The notes: a model not told the origin generated them from the sequence alone. DNA of 64,000 nucleotides from Pedobacter frigiditerrae (GCF_032678705.1 NZ_JAVTSS010000002.1:248001-312000), one strand, 5' to 3'. Shown: positions 41,007 to 50,454, counted from the first letter of the stretch. Numbers and translations are program-made.

Positions 41007-41930
41007 CTAGTATTCCCAGAGACCTTGCTCAAAATCTGCGATGTATTTCTTCCATCGCTCTGATTCTAACAACTGGTCTTTTGAGTTTGCTAAGTAATCT
41101 TTAAATCTTTCATCAGCTGTATTAGAAACCTTAGTGATATTGCTAAAGAACAATCGTCTTACAAACACATCATCAAAGTTAATTCCAGAGTTGTCATTGT
41201 TATTGTTAGCCACTTTGGTTTTAACCAAAATATGCCTTAAATCATCAAAATATAGCCAACCAACTGCTGGTGTTCCCAATGTATCAACTCTAGGTTTTCC
41301 AGAAACTGGATCTAAAAGTGGATTTCCATTGTTATCTTGAGGGAAACTCAATTGCATAATAACTGGAGCAATACCAACAATGCGTGGTTCAAAAATTCCT
41401 CTTCTGATGTCCAAAATCCAATCTTCTTTAATTCTCAGAGCGATAAAGCGTTCCTTAAAAAATTCATTATCTGCTCTATTTAATTCTTTTGTAGCTTGAT
41501 TCTCACCTAAGAATGCACTATCAACAGCAGAATAAGAATTTGTTTTTGCTGTAGCGTCCTTTTTCTGACTGATTGGCTCACCTTGAAAATCTTCATCCGC
41601 TGGTGCATATAAGTCTAGCTCACCATTACTAAGCGCTTTATAAATTACACCAATTAGATTTACTTTTGGAGATGCCATTATTTCGTTACCACGGTCGCGA
41701 AGGTCAATCTCACGCCACACTCTTTTAGTAAAATAAACATCTTCTTTATTAACTACAGAATAAGGCACAACAGTATCAGCTACATTTTCTTCTCTAAAGA
41801 TAAAGCCATCCTTTTTTGGAAGCTTTTTCTTTGGAACAACCGTGTTACCTGCTGGTGGGTTACCAGGTGTTTGAGCAAAAGTAATAACTGTTGCCAAACT
41901 AAATATGGATAGAAAAAATATTTTTTTCAT
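41007..41930 (-). CDS. gldN: Type IX secretion / gliding protein GldN
   Basis: This 307-residue periplasmic protein (PorN) forms, with the lipoprotein GldK, the periplasmic ring of T9SS under the outer membrane. A signal peptide (MKKIFFLSIFSLATVITFAQ) is followed by a Pro-rich start and the conserved body: VVNKEDVYFTKRVWREIDLRDRGNE, IGVIYKALSNGELDLYAPADEDF, LRIKEDWILDIRRGIFEPRIVGIAPV, VGWLYFDDLRHILVKTKV and SERWKKYIADFEQGLWEY at the end. It stands last in gldKLMN, 6 bp after gldM, and is ended by the terminator at 40961. Confidence 0.95.
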   Translation of the reverse strand: MKKIFFLSIFSLATVITFAQTPGNPPAGNTVVPKKKLPKKDGFIFREENVADTVVPYSVVNKEDVYFTKRVWREIDLRDRGNEIMASPKVNLIGVIYKALSNGELDLYAPADEDFQGEPISQKKDATAKTNSYSAVDSAFLGENQATKELNRADNEFFKERFIALRIKEDWILDIRRGIFEPRIVGIAPVIMQLSFPQDNNGNPLLDPVSGKPRVDTLGTPAVGWLYFDDLRHILVKTKVANNNNDNSGINFDDVFVRRLFFSNITKVSNTADERFKDYLANSKDQLLESERWKKYIADFEQGLWEY

Positions 41931-41936
41931 AGTTTT

Positions 41937-43472
41937 CTAATTTATGGTAAATACCATCGAGTTTAATGATGGAGTACGCCCATCTGGCATAGCTGCTTGT
42001 ATGTTCTCAATATAAACAACCGATTTGTAAGGTAAAGCAGCCAAAGCTGCTTTTGCTGCTCCACTAAAGGAATCTCCTTGACAAGCAAAAGATTGAGGAT
42101 CTTGACGTGGTTTTACAATTACTACATTAAATCTTGTTACCCTTACCTTAATATCAAACTCAAAATTTTCTAATACTGCTGTAACTTGACCATCTCCAAT
42201 TTTATTTCCTGAGATAATACCACCCATTTTTCCAGCAAATTTAGCTACCGGATTAGGGATTGGCTTAACTCTAAATGCATTGCTACCTAAACTCAATGTT
42301 TTCCCATCTACGGTTCCTGATACATTAATGGTTACTTGTTGCCCAACCATGCTGCCAGGAACGTTTACTATATAATTACCAGCACCTCCAGACATTGAAC
42401 CACCACTTATACCAGCTTTAATGCTTTCCAAAGAAAATCCAGGAGCTGAAACAGAAAATGGATTTGGAATACCTGCATAAATAACATTTAAGTTTTTAGA
42501 TGACACCGTTGCAGAAGGTTTAGCTACTTGATAAGTAATAGGCTCTGTATCATAAGTTTTAACTTCTCCATCGGCTTGCTTAACCCTAATTGTACCTTTC
42601 CAGGTAAATGACCCAACACTTCCTGTACCACCTGTATATGTTCCTACTCCATCCTTTACAGCTAGAGCACTTCCACCTACAGTAATACTTGGATTAGATT
42701 TAGAATCACTTGCAGTTAAAAACACTTCAGCTTTGTAAGGTTGTCCTTGAATTACATAACTACCAGATGGAACCGCAACCGCCTTAAATCTATCAAGAGT
42801 CATTTGAGTAGGATTTAGCTCACCAAATATTTTTTTAACAACCTCGGCTTCAGCATTTTGCAAATCAGCTTGAATTTTAGTTAAAATAGTATTAGCAGCT
42901 GTTAATGGTGTTCCCTCACCAAAATTAATATCTTCCCATTTGCTTTTTCCGCTAACGGCTTTTTTAGGATCTGTTGCATCTAATGAGAACGAAACATTTC
43001 CCCTGTCTTTTGGGTCAAGCAAAGCAATTAACTTTGCTCTTGTTTCATTAATTTTAGCCTTTAGCTTTTCTCCTTCTTTTTGATTAATCATAATTTGCTG
43101 AGCAATATCCATATTATCTCTCAACATTAAGTCGCCAGTTTCAGGGTTTATCCCTTCACCTTTGTCCAAAAACTCATCTTTTAATCGTTGAATGTTCTTA
43201 TTCAATTCATCAGCATAGTTTTTAGCTTTTTGTGCCTTATCCCAAAGAGGTTGAGCACGTTCAGGCTTATTCTTTAATTCAGTATCTCTGAATGAGTTAA
43301 AAAGCTGATCTAAGCTAGAGCTTACATTAGTTTTAGAGGCATCTAAACTATCGTTAATGTTCTTAAAAGCATTCAAAATTGTATCTGAAACGTTTAAGGC
43401 AAGCATAGCCAACAATACCAAATACATGATATTGATCATCTTCTGCCTTGTCGTTTCTTTTCCTCCAGCCAT
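41937..43472 (-). CDS. gldM: Type IX secretion / gliding motor subunit GldM
   Basis: This 511-residue inner-membrane protein is the periplasm-spanning rod of the T9SS motor, working with GldL and reaching GldKN. It starts MAGGKETTRQKMINIMYLVLLAMLALNVSDTILNAF, whose single helix holds the motor residues; a helical region follows (about 40-200, with KERAQ-like and DKAQKAKNYADELNKNIQRL), and then several Ig-like beta domains (EVFLTASDSKSNPSITVGGSAL, PSATVSSKNLNVIYAGIPNPFSVSAPGF). Full length. Second-to-last gene of the operon. Confidence 0.95.
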   Translation of the reverse strand: MAGGKETTRQKMINIMYLVLLAMLALNVSDTILNAFKNINDSLDASKTNVSSSLDQLFNSFRDTELKNKPERAQPLWDKAQKAKNYADELNKNIQRLKDEFLDKGEGINPETGDLMLRDNMDIAQQIMINQKEGEKLKAKINETRAKLIALLDPKDRGNVSFSLDATDPKKAVSGKSKWEDINFGEGTPLTAANTILTKIQADLQNAEAEVVKKIFGELNPTQMTLDRFKAVAVPSGSYVIQGQPYKAEVFLTASDSKSNPSITVGGSALAVKDGVGTYTGGTGSVGSFTWKGTIRVKQADGEVKTYDTEPITYQVAKPSATVSSKNLNVIYAGIPNPFSVSAPGFSLESIKAGISGGSMSGGAGNYIVNVPGSMVGQQVTINVSGTVDGKTLSLGSNAFRVKPIPNPVAKFAGKMGGIISGNKIGDGQVTAVLENFEFDIKVRVTRFNVVIVKPRQDPQSFACQGDSFSGAAKAALAALPYKSVVYIENIQAAMPDGRTPSLNSMVFTIN

Positions 43473-43515
43473 GTTTAATTAATTTTGCGTTTACGGTTAA
43501 TATAATTTAAATTAA

Positions 43516-44319
43516 TTAAATACGAGGTTGGTTCATGGCAGTTAACATATTGCCATAAATTGCGTTTAATGATGCTAGATTCTTAGCTAATTTGCCAACT
43601 TCTTCCTTGAATTGTTTTGAGTCTTCCATAGACTCGTTAAAGTTGCCCATAGTTAAAGCAAGGTTTTGATAGAATTTGTTCATCGATTTTAAGTGTGCGC
43701 TAGAATCTTGTAATTCTAATTCATATACCGCATTTAAAGCAGATAGATTTTTAGCTAAATTATTTACTTGATCGTGGTAAGCTTTAGAATCAACATTACT
43801 TTCACCCATCTCAACTAATTGAGCAGTTGCTTTACCAAAAGCTGAGCTTAAATCATCAAAGCTTGCAGAAGCAGTTTTAACTTTCCCTGTAAATTCGTTG
43901 GTTGCTACCGCAGCATCTGTTACATTAGATATTGTCGCCACTTTGTCACCAAAAGTACGCAAACCAGTACCTAAGCTTTCTATCAATTCAGGGCCTATTT
44001 TCGCATCTGACAGCATTTTATCCAATGCTCCAGTAGATGAAAAACCCGAAGAGGCCACTTGTTGTTGTTTAACAACTTTATTAGGCTCAACGCCATCACC
44101 TAATTCTGGATATACTTTTTCCCAAGGTAATTCTGGTTCTGGCGGGAAAAATCCTGTTAAAAAGAATAATATTGCTTCAACTCCTAATCCAATTCCAATG
44201 AACCAGTTAGCTAGTGGGCCGCCCAAGTGAAGGATTTTCGCTAAAGCTCCAATAATTACGATACTCGCACCCCATGAAATTGCTACGTGTAACCAGCCTG
44301 GTTGTTTTTTTGCCGCCAT
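43516..44319 (-). CDS. gldL: Type IX secretion / gliding motor subunit GldL
   Basis: This 267-residue inner-membrane protein forms the proton-driven stator-like pentamer around GldM. Two membrane helices at about 9-30 and 35-55 (WLHVAISWGASIVIIGALAKILHL; WFIGIGLGVEAILFFLTGFF) carry the Lys of AKILHLGG and the Glu of VEAILFF implicated in proton use. A cytoplasmic part follows with PEPELPWEKVYPEL and two helical segments that repeat one another: LVEMGESNVDSKAYHDQVNNLAKNLSALNAVY and GNFNESMEDSKQFKEEVGKLAKNLASLNAIY. The 37-44-bp gaps to gldK and gldM fit co-transcription. Confidence 0.95.
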   Translation of the reverse strand: MAAKKQPGWLHVAISWGASIVIIGALAKILHLGGPLANWFIGIGLGVEAILFFLTGFFPPEPELPWEKVYPELGDGVEPNKVVKQQQVASSGFSSTGALDKMLSDAKIGPELIESLGTGLRTFGDKVATISNVTDAAVATNEFTGKVKTASASFDDLSSAFGKATAQLVEMGESNVDSKAYHDQVNNLAKNLSALNAVYELELQDSSAHLKSMNKFYQNLALTMGNFNESMEDSKQFKEEVGKLAKNLASLNAIYGNMLTAMNQPRI

Positions 44320-44359
44320 AATCTTTTAAAAAGTTTGTTTTATTTTATTGAGTTGAATT

Positions 44360-45697
44360 TTAGTTTAAAGAATTACCAGGAAAATCAGACACACAACGGA
44401 AACCGATGTATGACCTAGCTTTATCTTGATATTCGTAAGTACCAACAGAGTTTTGTAAGAATATACTCATGTCTTTCCATGAACCACCTCTTACTACTTT
44501 CGCACCCTTTGCTGTACTTGTATAATTTGGATTAAAATCTAATAACAAAGCAGTTGCCGATTTGTTATAAGCAGTAACGGTCCACTCAGCAACATTACCA
44601 GCCATATTATATAAACCATAGTCATTTGGAAGGTAAGCACGGGCATCAACAGTATACATACCTCCATCGTCAGACAAGTTACCTCTACCAACTTTGAAGT
44701 TTGCCTGTAAACATCCTTTTGTATTCATGATATAAGGACCGCCCCAAGGATATTTAGTTTTAGTTCTTCCTCCTCTAGCTGCATATTCAAATTCTTGATC
44801 GGTTGGAAGCCTGTATTTTAATCTACTGTTTTCAGGAAGTTTTCTTGCAGCAGCAACATTACTATACAATCTTGTTCTCCAATTACAAAACGCTGTTGCT
44901 TGATCCCAAGTTACCCCTACTACAGGATAACGATCGTAAGATGGGTGATTAAAGTAAGCCTCAACCATAGGGTCATTTTGTGAATAAGAATAATCTCTCT
45001 TCCAAACCATAGTATCCGGATAAACACTTATTGAAGGATGTTGATTTGCTTTTCCAGGAGTAGGATTATCTGTGTAAGTTTGGATAAAATCTTGTCTGCT
45101 TTTTGTTGGATCATTTTCTCCAGCTAAAGCCAAGTCCTTATCTAAATAGCTGTAAGCATATTTTAACTTCCTAACATCAATTTCATTTTTACCTGGCAGT
45201 GCATCATTACCAGCATAATACATATTTTGTAGTCTAGCTTTAAATGCACTATTTCTGCCCCAAAGCACATTCCCATTGCCAACAGTTCTCCAGTTAATAT
45301 CCTGCTGTGATGTTGTCACGGCAGGTCCGCCGGCAGCGGCTGCAGGAACAGGTTTAAAAAGTGTTGGCGCACCAGATGGGCCTAACGAATAAACAGCTAC
45401 AGAGTCTCTAACCCAATTTACAAACTGCCTGTATTCTGCATTTGTAATCTCAGTTTGATCCATATAAAAAGCGCTGAACGATGTCATTCTGGCTTGATTT
45501 CCTGAATAGAAACTCATATCCTCATCAGATGTGCCTATTAATGTTCTTCCTTGAGGAATAAAAACCATACCCAAAGGAATAGTTTTATTCTTGAACTTTC
45601 TATTAAATGCGCCAACTAGCTCACCTTGCGTACCACCGCCACAGCTAGCCAGAAAACCACATACAATAAAAAAACTTAGAAGGTATATCTTTCTCAT
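44360..45697 (-). CDS. gldK: Type IX secretion / gliding lipoprotein GldK
   Basis: This 445-residue outer-membrane lipoprotein (PorK) of the T9SS periplasmic ring starts with MRKIYLLSFFIVCGFLASCGG, lipobox L-A-S-C. The rest is an FGE-sulfatase-type fold: GMVFIPQGRTLIGTSDED, FSAFYMDQTEITNAEYRQFVNWVRD, YPVVGVTWDQATAFCNWRTRLY, LPTDQEFEYAARGGRTKTKYPWGGPY, YNMAGNVAEWT and VRGGSWKDMSIFLQNSVGTYEYQDKARSYIGFRCV. The fold is structural here; catalytic cysteines of true FGE are not expected. First gene of gldKLMN. A Pro/Ala-rich insertion (PVPAAAAGGPA) lies near residue 110. Confidence 0.96.
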   Translation of the reverse strand: MRKIYLLSFFIVCGFLASCGGGTQGELVGAFNRKFKNKTIPLGMVFIPQGRTLIGTSDEDMSFYSGNQARMTSFSAFYMDQTEITNAEYRQFVNWVRDSVAVYSLGPSGAPTLFKPVPAAAAGGPAVTTSQQDINWRTVGNGNVLWGRNSAFKARLQNMYYAGNDALPGKNEIDVRKLKYAYSYLDKDLALAGENDPTKSRQDFIQTYTDNPTPGKANQHPSISVYPDTMVWKRDYSYSQNDPMVEAYFNHPSYDRYPVVGVTWDQATAFCNWRTRLYSNVAAARKLPENSRLKYRLPTDQEFEYAARGGRTKTKYPWGGPYIMNTKGCLQANFKVGRGNLSDDGGMYTVDARAYLPNDYGLYNMAGNVAEWTVTAYNKSATALLLDFNPNYTSTAKGAKVVRGGSWKDMSIFLQNSVGTYEYQDKARSYIGFRCVSDFPGNSLN

Positions 45698-45865
45698 AAA
45701 ATCAGTTAAAGCAATATCTTATTATTTTAATAGCAATTTTATCGAATATCCTTGATATAAACAATTATTTGGTCAAATAAAACCTCAACCATTTTATTCA
45801 AAATACTTTCTCGATCAAAACTTTATAACAAGTTATTGAAAATAAATCAATTATTAAATTTTTTC

Positions 45866-45899
45866 GTAAAAAAGAAAATGTGCCTTTTAAGCACATTTT
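45866..45899 (-). terminator. Terminator of the DUF4271-hemD unit
   Basis: On the minus strand AAAATGTGC / GCACATTTT (9-bp perfect stem, 7-base loop) is followed by CTTTTTTACG. It separates hemD from the promoter region of gldK (45698-45860), which is otherwise AT-rich with no motif I can name. Confidence 0.75.
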
Positions 45900-45940
45900 A
45901 TTATAAAAGACTGTTAAGTAACGTTTGAATTTTCAAAAAA

Positions 45941-46711
45941 TTACTTATTTGATTTTTTTATATAATTTTCTATCGCCATAATCATAGATGGAGCTGCAGG
46001 ACTAGGGGCTGCAATATCTACAATTAAGCCAGCATCAGTAGCGGCTTTGGTTGTATTCAATCCAAAAGCAGCAATCCTTGTATTGTTTTGCTTAAAGTCT
46101 GGAAAATTAATATATAATGATTGGATACTTGAAGGGCTAAAGAAACCTATTACATCATAAAAAACCTCTGCCAAATCAGATAAATCACTAACAACTGTTT
46201 TAAACAAAACTGCCTTAACAAAGTCATATCCGTTTTTTTGCAAAAAGTTCATCGTATCTTCTGTAGCAACATCAGAGCATGGGTACAAGAATTTTTCTGC
46301 AGCGTGTTTCTTCAAAACTTCAGCTAAATCAGATGCGGTTTGTTTACCGAAAAATATCTTACGTTTTCTGTATTGGATATATTTTTGAAGATATAAAGCC
46401 GTTGATTCAGAAATACAAAAATATTTCAGTTCAGCTGGCACATCGTATCTCATTTCTTCACAAATTCTAAAGAAATGATCAACAGCATTACGGCTAGTAA
46501 AAACAACTGCTGTAAAATCAGCCAAATTGATTTTATCTTTTCTGAAATCTCTGGCAGGAACACCTTCAACATGAATAAAAGACCTAAAATCTATCTTCAC
46601 ATTATATTTTTTTGCCAGATCAAAATAGGGCGACTTCTCTGTTTCGGGTTTTGGTAAAGTGATCAGTATACTTTTTACTTTACGTAACCTATCTTCGTTC
46701 TTTTCCTGCAT
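45941..46711 (-). CDS. hemD: Uroporphyrinogen-III synthase
   Basis: This 256-residue cytoplasmic enzyme closes hydroxymethylbilane into uroporphyrinogen III in heme synthesis. HemD sequences are very divergent; here the two-lobe pattern is visible: VKSILITLPKPETEKSPYFDLAKKYNVKIDFRSFI at the start, ADFTAVVFTSRNAVDHFFRI (the S-x-N-A-V block), FLYPCSDVATEDTMNFLQKNGYDFVKAVLFKTV (the R/G-x-x-L-x-Y-x-T block), and IGFFSPSSIQSLY with IAAFGLNTTKAATDAGL in the last third. It follows the DUF4271 gene after 16 bp on the same strand, an order I recall from Bacteroidota. Confidence 0.9.
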   Translation of the reverse strand: MQEKNEDRLRKVKSILITLPKPETEKSPYFDLAKKYNVKIDFRSFIHVEGVPARDFRKDKINLADFTAVVFTSRNAVDHFFRICEEMRYDVPAELKYFCISESTALYLQKYIQYRKRKIFFGKQTASDLAEVLKKHAAEKFLYPCSDVATEDTMNFLQKNGYDFVKAVLFKTVVSDLSDLAEVFYDVIGFFSPSSIQSLYINFPDFKQNNTRIAAFGLNTTKAATDAGLIVDIAAPSPAAPSMIMAIENYIKKSNK

Positions 46712-46727
46712 TTTAACTAATTACCTC

Positions 46728-47690
46728 TTAAAATCCTATTGCCTTGATTAATATTAATATAGGGCAAATTTCGAGGGTGCAAAAGTACAAAATTAAATAC
46801 ACTTTTGAAAACCTATAATTAGATAAAATATTTATCCCCACCCTAATAAACTGAAAAATGAATATAACTGTGATTAAAATAATCGCAATTGCGATGTATA
46901 TCTGCCCACTTTTTAATGGGGATAAGGCAAAAGCGACAACTAGCGGAATAAACAATAAAGACGTATTAAAGTAACTTAAATATAATATAGATACATATTC
47001 TCCAACTGGCTTTTGGATATCAAAAATAAACCCTAACAATCTTAACAAGACAATTTTTAACACATATAAAACTATGATAAGAACAGAAACCGTAATAAAA
47101 AACTGAAATCCACTCTTAGCATATTCCAAGCCTTGATATTGAGCTACCAAGTAAAAAAACATCCCGATAGTAAAGCCAAACTGTATAAAAAGAAGTAAAA
47201 ATGGCCAGGAATTAAAGAGATTATCTTCTTTATTTAAGTTACCTAATGCTCTATTGCTAAAAAAAGACTGCACAATGGCCATGAGCTGTTTTGAAAATGC
47301 ATTTTTTAAAACTGCAAACATTACCAATAAGAAAGCTACGATACCTAATACCCATATTTCGCCTCTTGGCAACAATTCTCCTTTTTGGCGAGGGTCTTTA
47401 CTAATGGTGCTTTGAAGAAATTTTTCTACTAAAGTTTTAAAATCACCAGTTTCATATCCATAACCCATGCTTAGGCTATCTGCAATTTGCACTTTAGTTA
47501 GCGAGTCTAATGGTCGTAAATTTTGTGGCGTAACGGTATCTATCGGAGCAACTATTGCAGAATCTAGACTATCGGTATAAAGCGCATTTTGTTGTAATGA
47601 ATCGATTTGTAAAGGAGTTTGTTGTGCATTAAGGAGCAATACAAATCCTCCTAAAACAAAAAAAACAAGCAACATTATCCTTTTATACAT
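46728..47690 (-). CDS. DUF4271 membrane protein
   Basis: I chose the ATG at 47690, which gives 320 residues and a clean signal sequence (MYKRIMLLVFFVLGGFVLLLNAQ); the longest frame starts 13 residues earlier with a poor n-region. After a soluble segment of ~80 residues rich in Asp/Ser (TPLQIDSLQQNALYTDSLDS...) come about seven membrane helices, from IWVLGIVAFLLVMFAVL to YLILYFCTLEICPILILIKAIGF. The C-terminal L-Y-x-C-x-L-E-I-x-P motif is typical of DUF4271, a Bacteroidota family of unknown function that usually stands next to hemD, as here. Confidence 0.85.
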   Translation of the reverse strand: MYKRIMLLVFFVLGGFVLLLNAQQTPLQIDSLQQNALYTDSLDSAIVAPIDTVTPQNLRPLDSLTKVQIADSLSMGYGYETGDFKTLVEKFLQSTISKDPRQKGELLPRGEIWVLGIVAFLLVMFAVLKNAFSKQLMAIVQSFFSNRALGNLNKEDNLFNSWPFLLLFIQFGFTIGMFFYLVAQYQGLEYAKSGFQFFITVSVLIIVLYVLKIVLLRLLGFIFDIQKPVGEYVSILYLSYFNTSLLFIPLVVAFALSPLKSGQIYIAIAIILITVIFIFQFIRVGINILSNYRFSKVYLILYFCTLEICPILILIKAIGF

Positions 47691-47772
47691 TCTAATGATT
47701 ACGAAACCAATACCTTTTCTAAAACGCAAATTTACGCTTTATCTTTTGTTTTAAGTAGGGCTTAAATTAATT

Positions 47773-47780
47773 TATCTTTG
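47773..47780 (+). promoter_or_regulatory. Candidate -7 box of hemW, possibly leaderless
   Basis: TATCTTTG matches TAnnTTTG exactly and ends 4 bp before the hemW ATG. A TTTTG run at 47744-47748 could be the -33 element with a slightly long spacer (24 bp). The mRNA would begin within a base or two of the start codon. Confidence 0.5.
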
Positions 47781-47784
47781 CGCA

Positions 47785-48921
47785 ATGGCCGGTATTTATA
47801 TCCACATCCCTTTCTGCAAAAAAGCATGTACTTATTGCGATTTTCATTTTACTACTTCACTTAAATATGTGGACGAAATGACTGATGCCATTTGCACGGA
47901 AATAAGGCTAAAAAAAGATAGGCTAAACGGTCAACAAGTAGGAAGTATTTATTTTGGTGGTGGCACGCCATCTGTTTTAACTTCGGCTTCTTTAGCAAAA
48001 ATTTTTAATACACTTATCGATTGTTTCTCTATATCAACCGATGCTGAAATTACGATTGAAGCTAATCCAGATGACTTAGATATAAGAAAGATTAGTGAAT
48101 TGCGCCAATTACCTATCAACAGATTTAGCATTGGTATTCAATCTTTTTTTAATGAGGATTTGGTCTGGATGAACCGAGCACATAATGCCGATGAAGCAGA
48201 AACTTGCATAAAAAGAAGTCAGGATGCAGGTTTTGAAAATTTAAGCATCGATTTAATCTATGGCTATCCTTTACTAACTGATGAAAAATGGCTTGCAAAT
48301 ATAAACCAGGCAATAGAATTACAAACGCCACATATTTCTGCTTATTCACTAACTGTCGAAGTTAAAACTGCTTTGGCAAATGCCATTCAAAAAGGGAAAC
48401 AAACGGGCTTAAATGACGAGCAAAGTGCATCTCAGTTTTTAATACTAACTGAAAAGCTGGCTAAGGCAAATTTTGAGCACTATGAAATCTCTAACTACAG
48501 CTTAACAGGACGATATGCCGTTCATAATACAAATTATTGGAAAGGCATTCCTTATTTAGGTATCGGTCCATCAGCACATGGATTTGATGGTTTTAACAGA
48601 TACATAAACATAGCAAACAATGCAAAATACTTAAATCAACTAGCTGATAAAAAGCTAGCAGAAACCGTTGAAGAATTGACTGAAACGGATAGATTTAATG
48701 AATACATTATGACTTCTCTTCGCACCATGTGGGGAACAGATTTGAATAAAATAGCTGCTGATTTTGGCAAACAATTTTCAGCCCAAGTTCAAAAAGACAT
48801 TAAACCATTTCTGGCTAAAGGTCATTTAGCTTTGGCTGATAACATCATAAAATTAACAGATGCTGGAAAATTATTTGCAGATGGTATTGCTGCTGAACTT
48901 TTCGCAGAAAACATAGATTAA
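47785..48921 (+). CDS. hemW: Radical SAM heme chaperone HemW
   Basis: This 378-residue radical SAM protein was formerly called oxygen-independent coproporphyrinogen III oxidase; the HemW group binds heme and passes it to proteins. The iron-sulfur motif C-x3-C-x2-C is in IPFCKKACTYCDFHF, followed by IYFGGGTPSVL, FSIGIQSFFNEDLVWMNRAHN, NLSIDLIYGYP and YEISNYSLTGRYAVHNTNYWKGIPYLGIGPSAHGF, with the HNxxYW block typical of HemW. The extra N-terminal cysteine of true HemN is absent. Transcribed divergently from DUF4271-hemD, which are also heme genes. SDR gene follows after 14 bp. Confidence 0.95.
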   Translation: MAGIYIHIPFCKKACTYCDFHFTTSLKYVDEMTDAICTEIRLKKDRLNGQQVGSIYFGGGTPSVLTSASLAKIFNTLIDCFSISTDAEITIEANPDDLDIRKISELRQLPINRFSIGIQSFFNEDLVWMNRAHNADEAETCIKRSQDAGFENLSIDLIYGYPLLTDEKWLANINQAIELQTPHISAYSLTVEVKTALANAIQKGKQTGLNDEQSASQFLILTEKLAKANFEHYEISNYSLTGRYAVHNTNYWKGIPYLGIGPSAHGFDGFNRYINIANNAKYLNQLADKKLAETVEELTETDRFNEYIMTSLRTMWGTDLNKIAADFGKQFSAQVQKDIKPFLAKGHLALADNIIKLTDAGKLFADGIAAELFAENID

Positions 48922-48935
48922 TCGTAATTTACGTT

Positions 48936-49721
48936 ATGAAAGATAAAATTGTTTGGATTACTGGTGCATCATCAGGAATTGGCGAAGCCTTGGTTTATGC
49001 ATATAACGCTGCAGGTGCAAGGCTGATTATATCTTCACGTAATCAGGATGAACTTTCTAGAGTAAAATCTAACTGTAATAATAATTTTGAAGTCCATATA
49101 TTACCATTAGACTTAAAAGATAGCGATTCTCTATCCAGCAAAGCTGAAGATGCAATTCGCATTTTTGGAAGAATAGATATCTTAATTAATAGCGGTGGGA
49201 TTAGCCAAAGAAGTTTAGCGCTCGAGACAGATTTAAAGACGGAACAACGCTTTCTCGATATAAATTTTTGGGGAACAGTCATTTTAAGTAAAGCAGTTTT
49301 ACCTCAAATGTTAGCCCAAAATAGTGGAAGCATCGTTTGTGTAAGCAGTTTAGTTGGCAAGTTCGGCACTAGATATCGCTCTGCATACGCTGCTTCCAAA
49401 CACGCCTTACATGGTTATTTTGACTCACTTCGCATCGAGCTTGATAATTCAAACATTCATATCATGCTAGCCTGTCCTGGTTTCATTAGAACAAATGTTA
49501 CTATCAATGCTTTAACAGCTGACGGCTCAACGCAAGGTACAATGGATGATGCCCAAGAAAATGGAATGTCTCCAGCTGTATGTGCCAAGCAAATGATAAA
49601 AGCCATCAATGCTAAAAAGGAAGAAGTTTATATCGGTGGCAAAGAGACAAAAGGGGTTTTACTTAAAAGGTTCTTTCCTAAATTATTTTCTAAAATTATC
49701 CGAAAAGCAAAAGTGACCTAA
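48936..49721 (+). CDS. Short-chain dehydrogenase/reductase
   Basis: This 261-residue classical SDR uses NAD(P)(H) to oxidise or reduce an unknown alcohol/ketone. The cofactor loop is TGASSGIG (residues 9-16), with Arg35 after strand 2 (ISSRN) suggesting NADP(H). NSGG replaces the usual NNAG, and the catalytic Ser (about 138), Tyr151 and Lys155 are present in VCVSSLVGKFGTRYRSAYAASKHAL. The C-terminus (KGVLLKRFFPKLFSKIIRKAK) is basic and hydrophobic, which suggests membrane association as in DHRS7/DltE-like SDRs. It is 14 bp after hemW, probably one transcript. Confidence 0.92.
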   Translation: MKDKIVWITGASSGIGEALVYAYNAAGARLIISSRNQDELSRVKSNCNNNFEVHILPLDLKDSDSLSSKAEDAIRIFGRIDILINSGGISQRSLALETDLKTEQRFLDINFWGTVILSKAVLPQMLAQNSGSIVCVSSLVGKFGTRYRSAYAASKHALHGYFDSLRIELDNSNIHIMLACPGFIRTNVTINALTADGSTQGTMDDAQENGMSPAVCAKQMIKAINAKKEEVYIGGKETKGVLLKRFFPKLFSKIIRKAKVT

Positions 49722-49832
49722 GCTAGAATTGTTTTTAAATAACTATAAATCAAATATTTAAAAATAAATTTTACTTTTTTTAATCCATAAGATTTTATTC
49801 TCCGTAAGTGCTTCATATCAAAACTAAATAAT

Positions 49833-50384
49833 ATGAAAAGAATATTCCTATCCCTATTTGTCATAGCAGCTATGGCATTTTCAAGCGAAGTTTACGCACA
49901 AAAAAATCCTATGGTTGGTGGTGCAGCAATGTATGCCAATAAAGATATTGTAGACAATGCGGTAAACTCTAAAGACCACACTACATTAGTTGCGGCAGTA
50001 AAAGCAGCTGGACTTGTAGAAACATTAAAAAGTGCAGGACCATTTACTGTTTTTGCACCAACCAACGCAGCATTTGATAAATTGCCTGCAGGAACTGTAG
50101 ATATGTTAGTGAAACCTGAAAACAAAGCTACTTTAACTACTATTTTAACTTACCACGTTGTTGCTGGTAAAATGGGAAGCAAAGAAATTGCTGCAGCAAT
50201 TAAGGCTGGTGGCGGTAAAGCAGAATTAACAACTGTACAAGGCGGAAAATTATGGGCTTGGATGGAAGGCAAAGCTTTAATGCTTAAAGATGAAAAAGGC
50301 GGCATGAGTAAAGTAACTATTGCAGACGTTTTTCAAAGTAATGGCGTTATTCACGTTGTTGATACTGTTTTAATGCCAAAATAA
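49833..50384 (+). CDS. Exported fasciclin (FAS1) domain protein
   Basis: This 183-residue protein has a signal peptide (MKRIFLSLFVIAAMAFSSEVYAQ) and a single FAS1 adhesion domain. The H1 box is GPFTVFAPTNAAFDKLPAGTVDMLVKPENKATLTTIL, followed by TYHVV (the conserved Y-H), and the H2-side ITIADVFQSNGVIHVVDTVLMPK at the end. Such proteins are periplasmic or surface-bound in bacteria and take part in adhesion or small-molecule binding; the exact role is unknown. Stands alone with its own terminator at 50418. The 111-bp upstream gap has no recognised promoter box. Confidence 0.9.
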   Translation: MKRIFLSLFVIAAMAFSSEVYAQKNPMVGGAAMYANKDIVDNAVNSKDHTTLVAAVKAAGLVETLKSAGPFTVFAPTNAAFDKLPAGTVDMLVKPENKATLTTILTYHVVAGKMGSKEIAAAIKAGGGKAELTTVQGGKLWAWMEGKALMLKDEKGGMSKVTIADVFQSNGVIHVVDTVLMPK

Positions 50385-50417
50385 GCAATTAAGCATTTTA
50401 ATTTATCTGTTAATAAA

Positions 50418-50454
50418 AGAGCGTTTCTACCTGTTGGTTGAGACGCTCTTTTAT
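50418..50454 (+). terminator. Terminator after the fasciclin gene
   Basis: AGAGCGTTTC / GAGACGCTCT (10 bp with one G-T, 12-base loop) is followed by TTTTATA. Confidence 0.82.

Noticed and set aside
44360..45697. gldK considered as a sulfatase-modifying enzyme because of its FGE domain
   Set aside because: The lipobox, operon position with gldLMN and overall sequence identify GldK; the fold is used structurally in this family.
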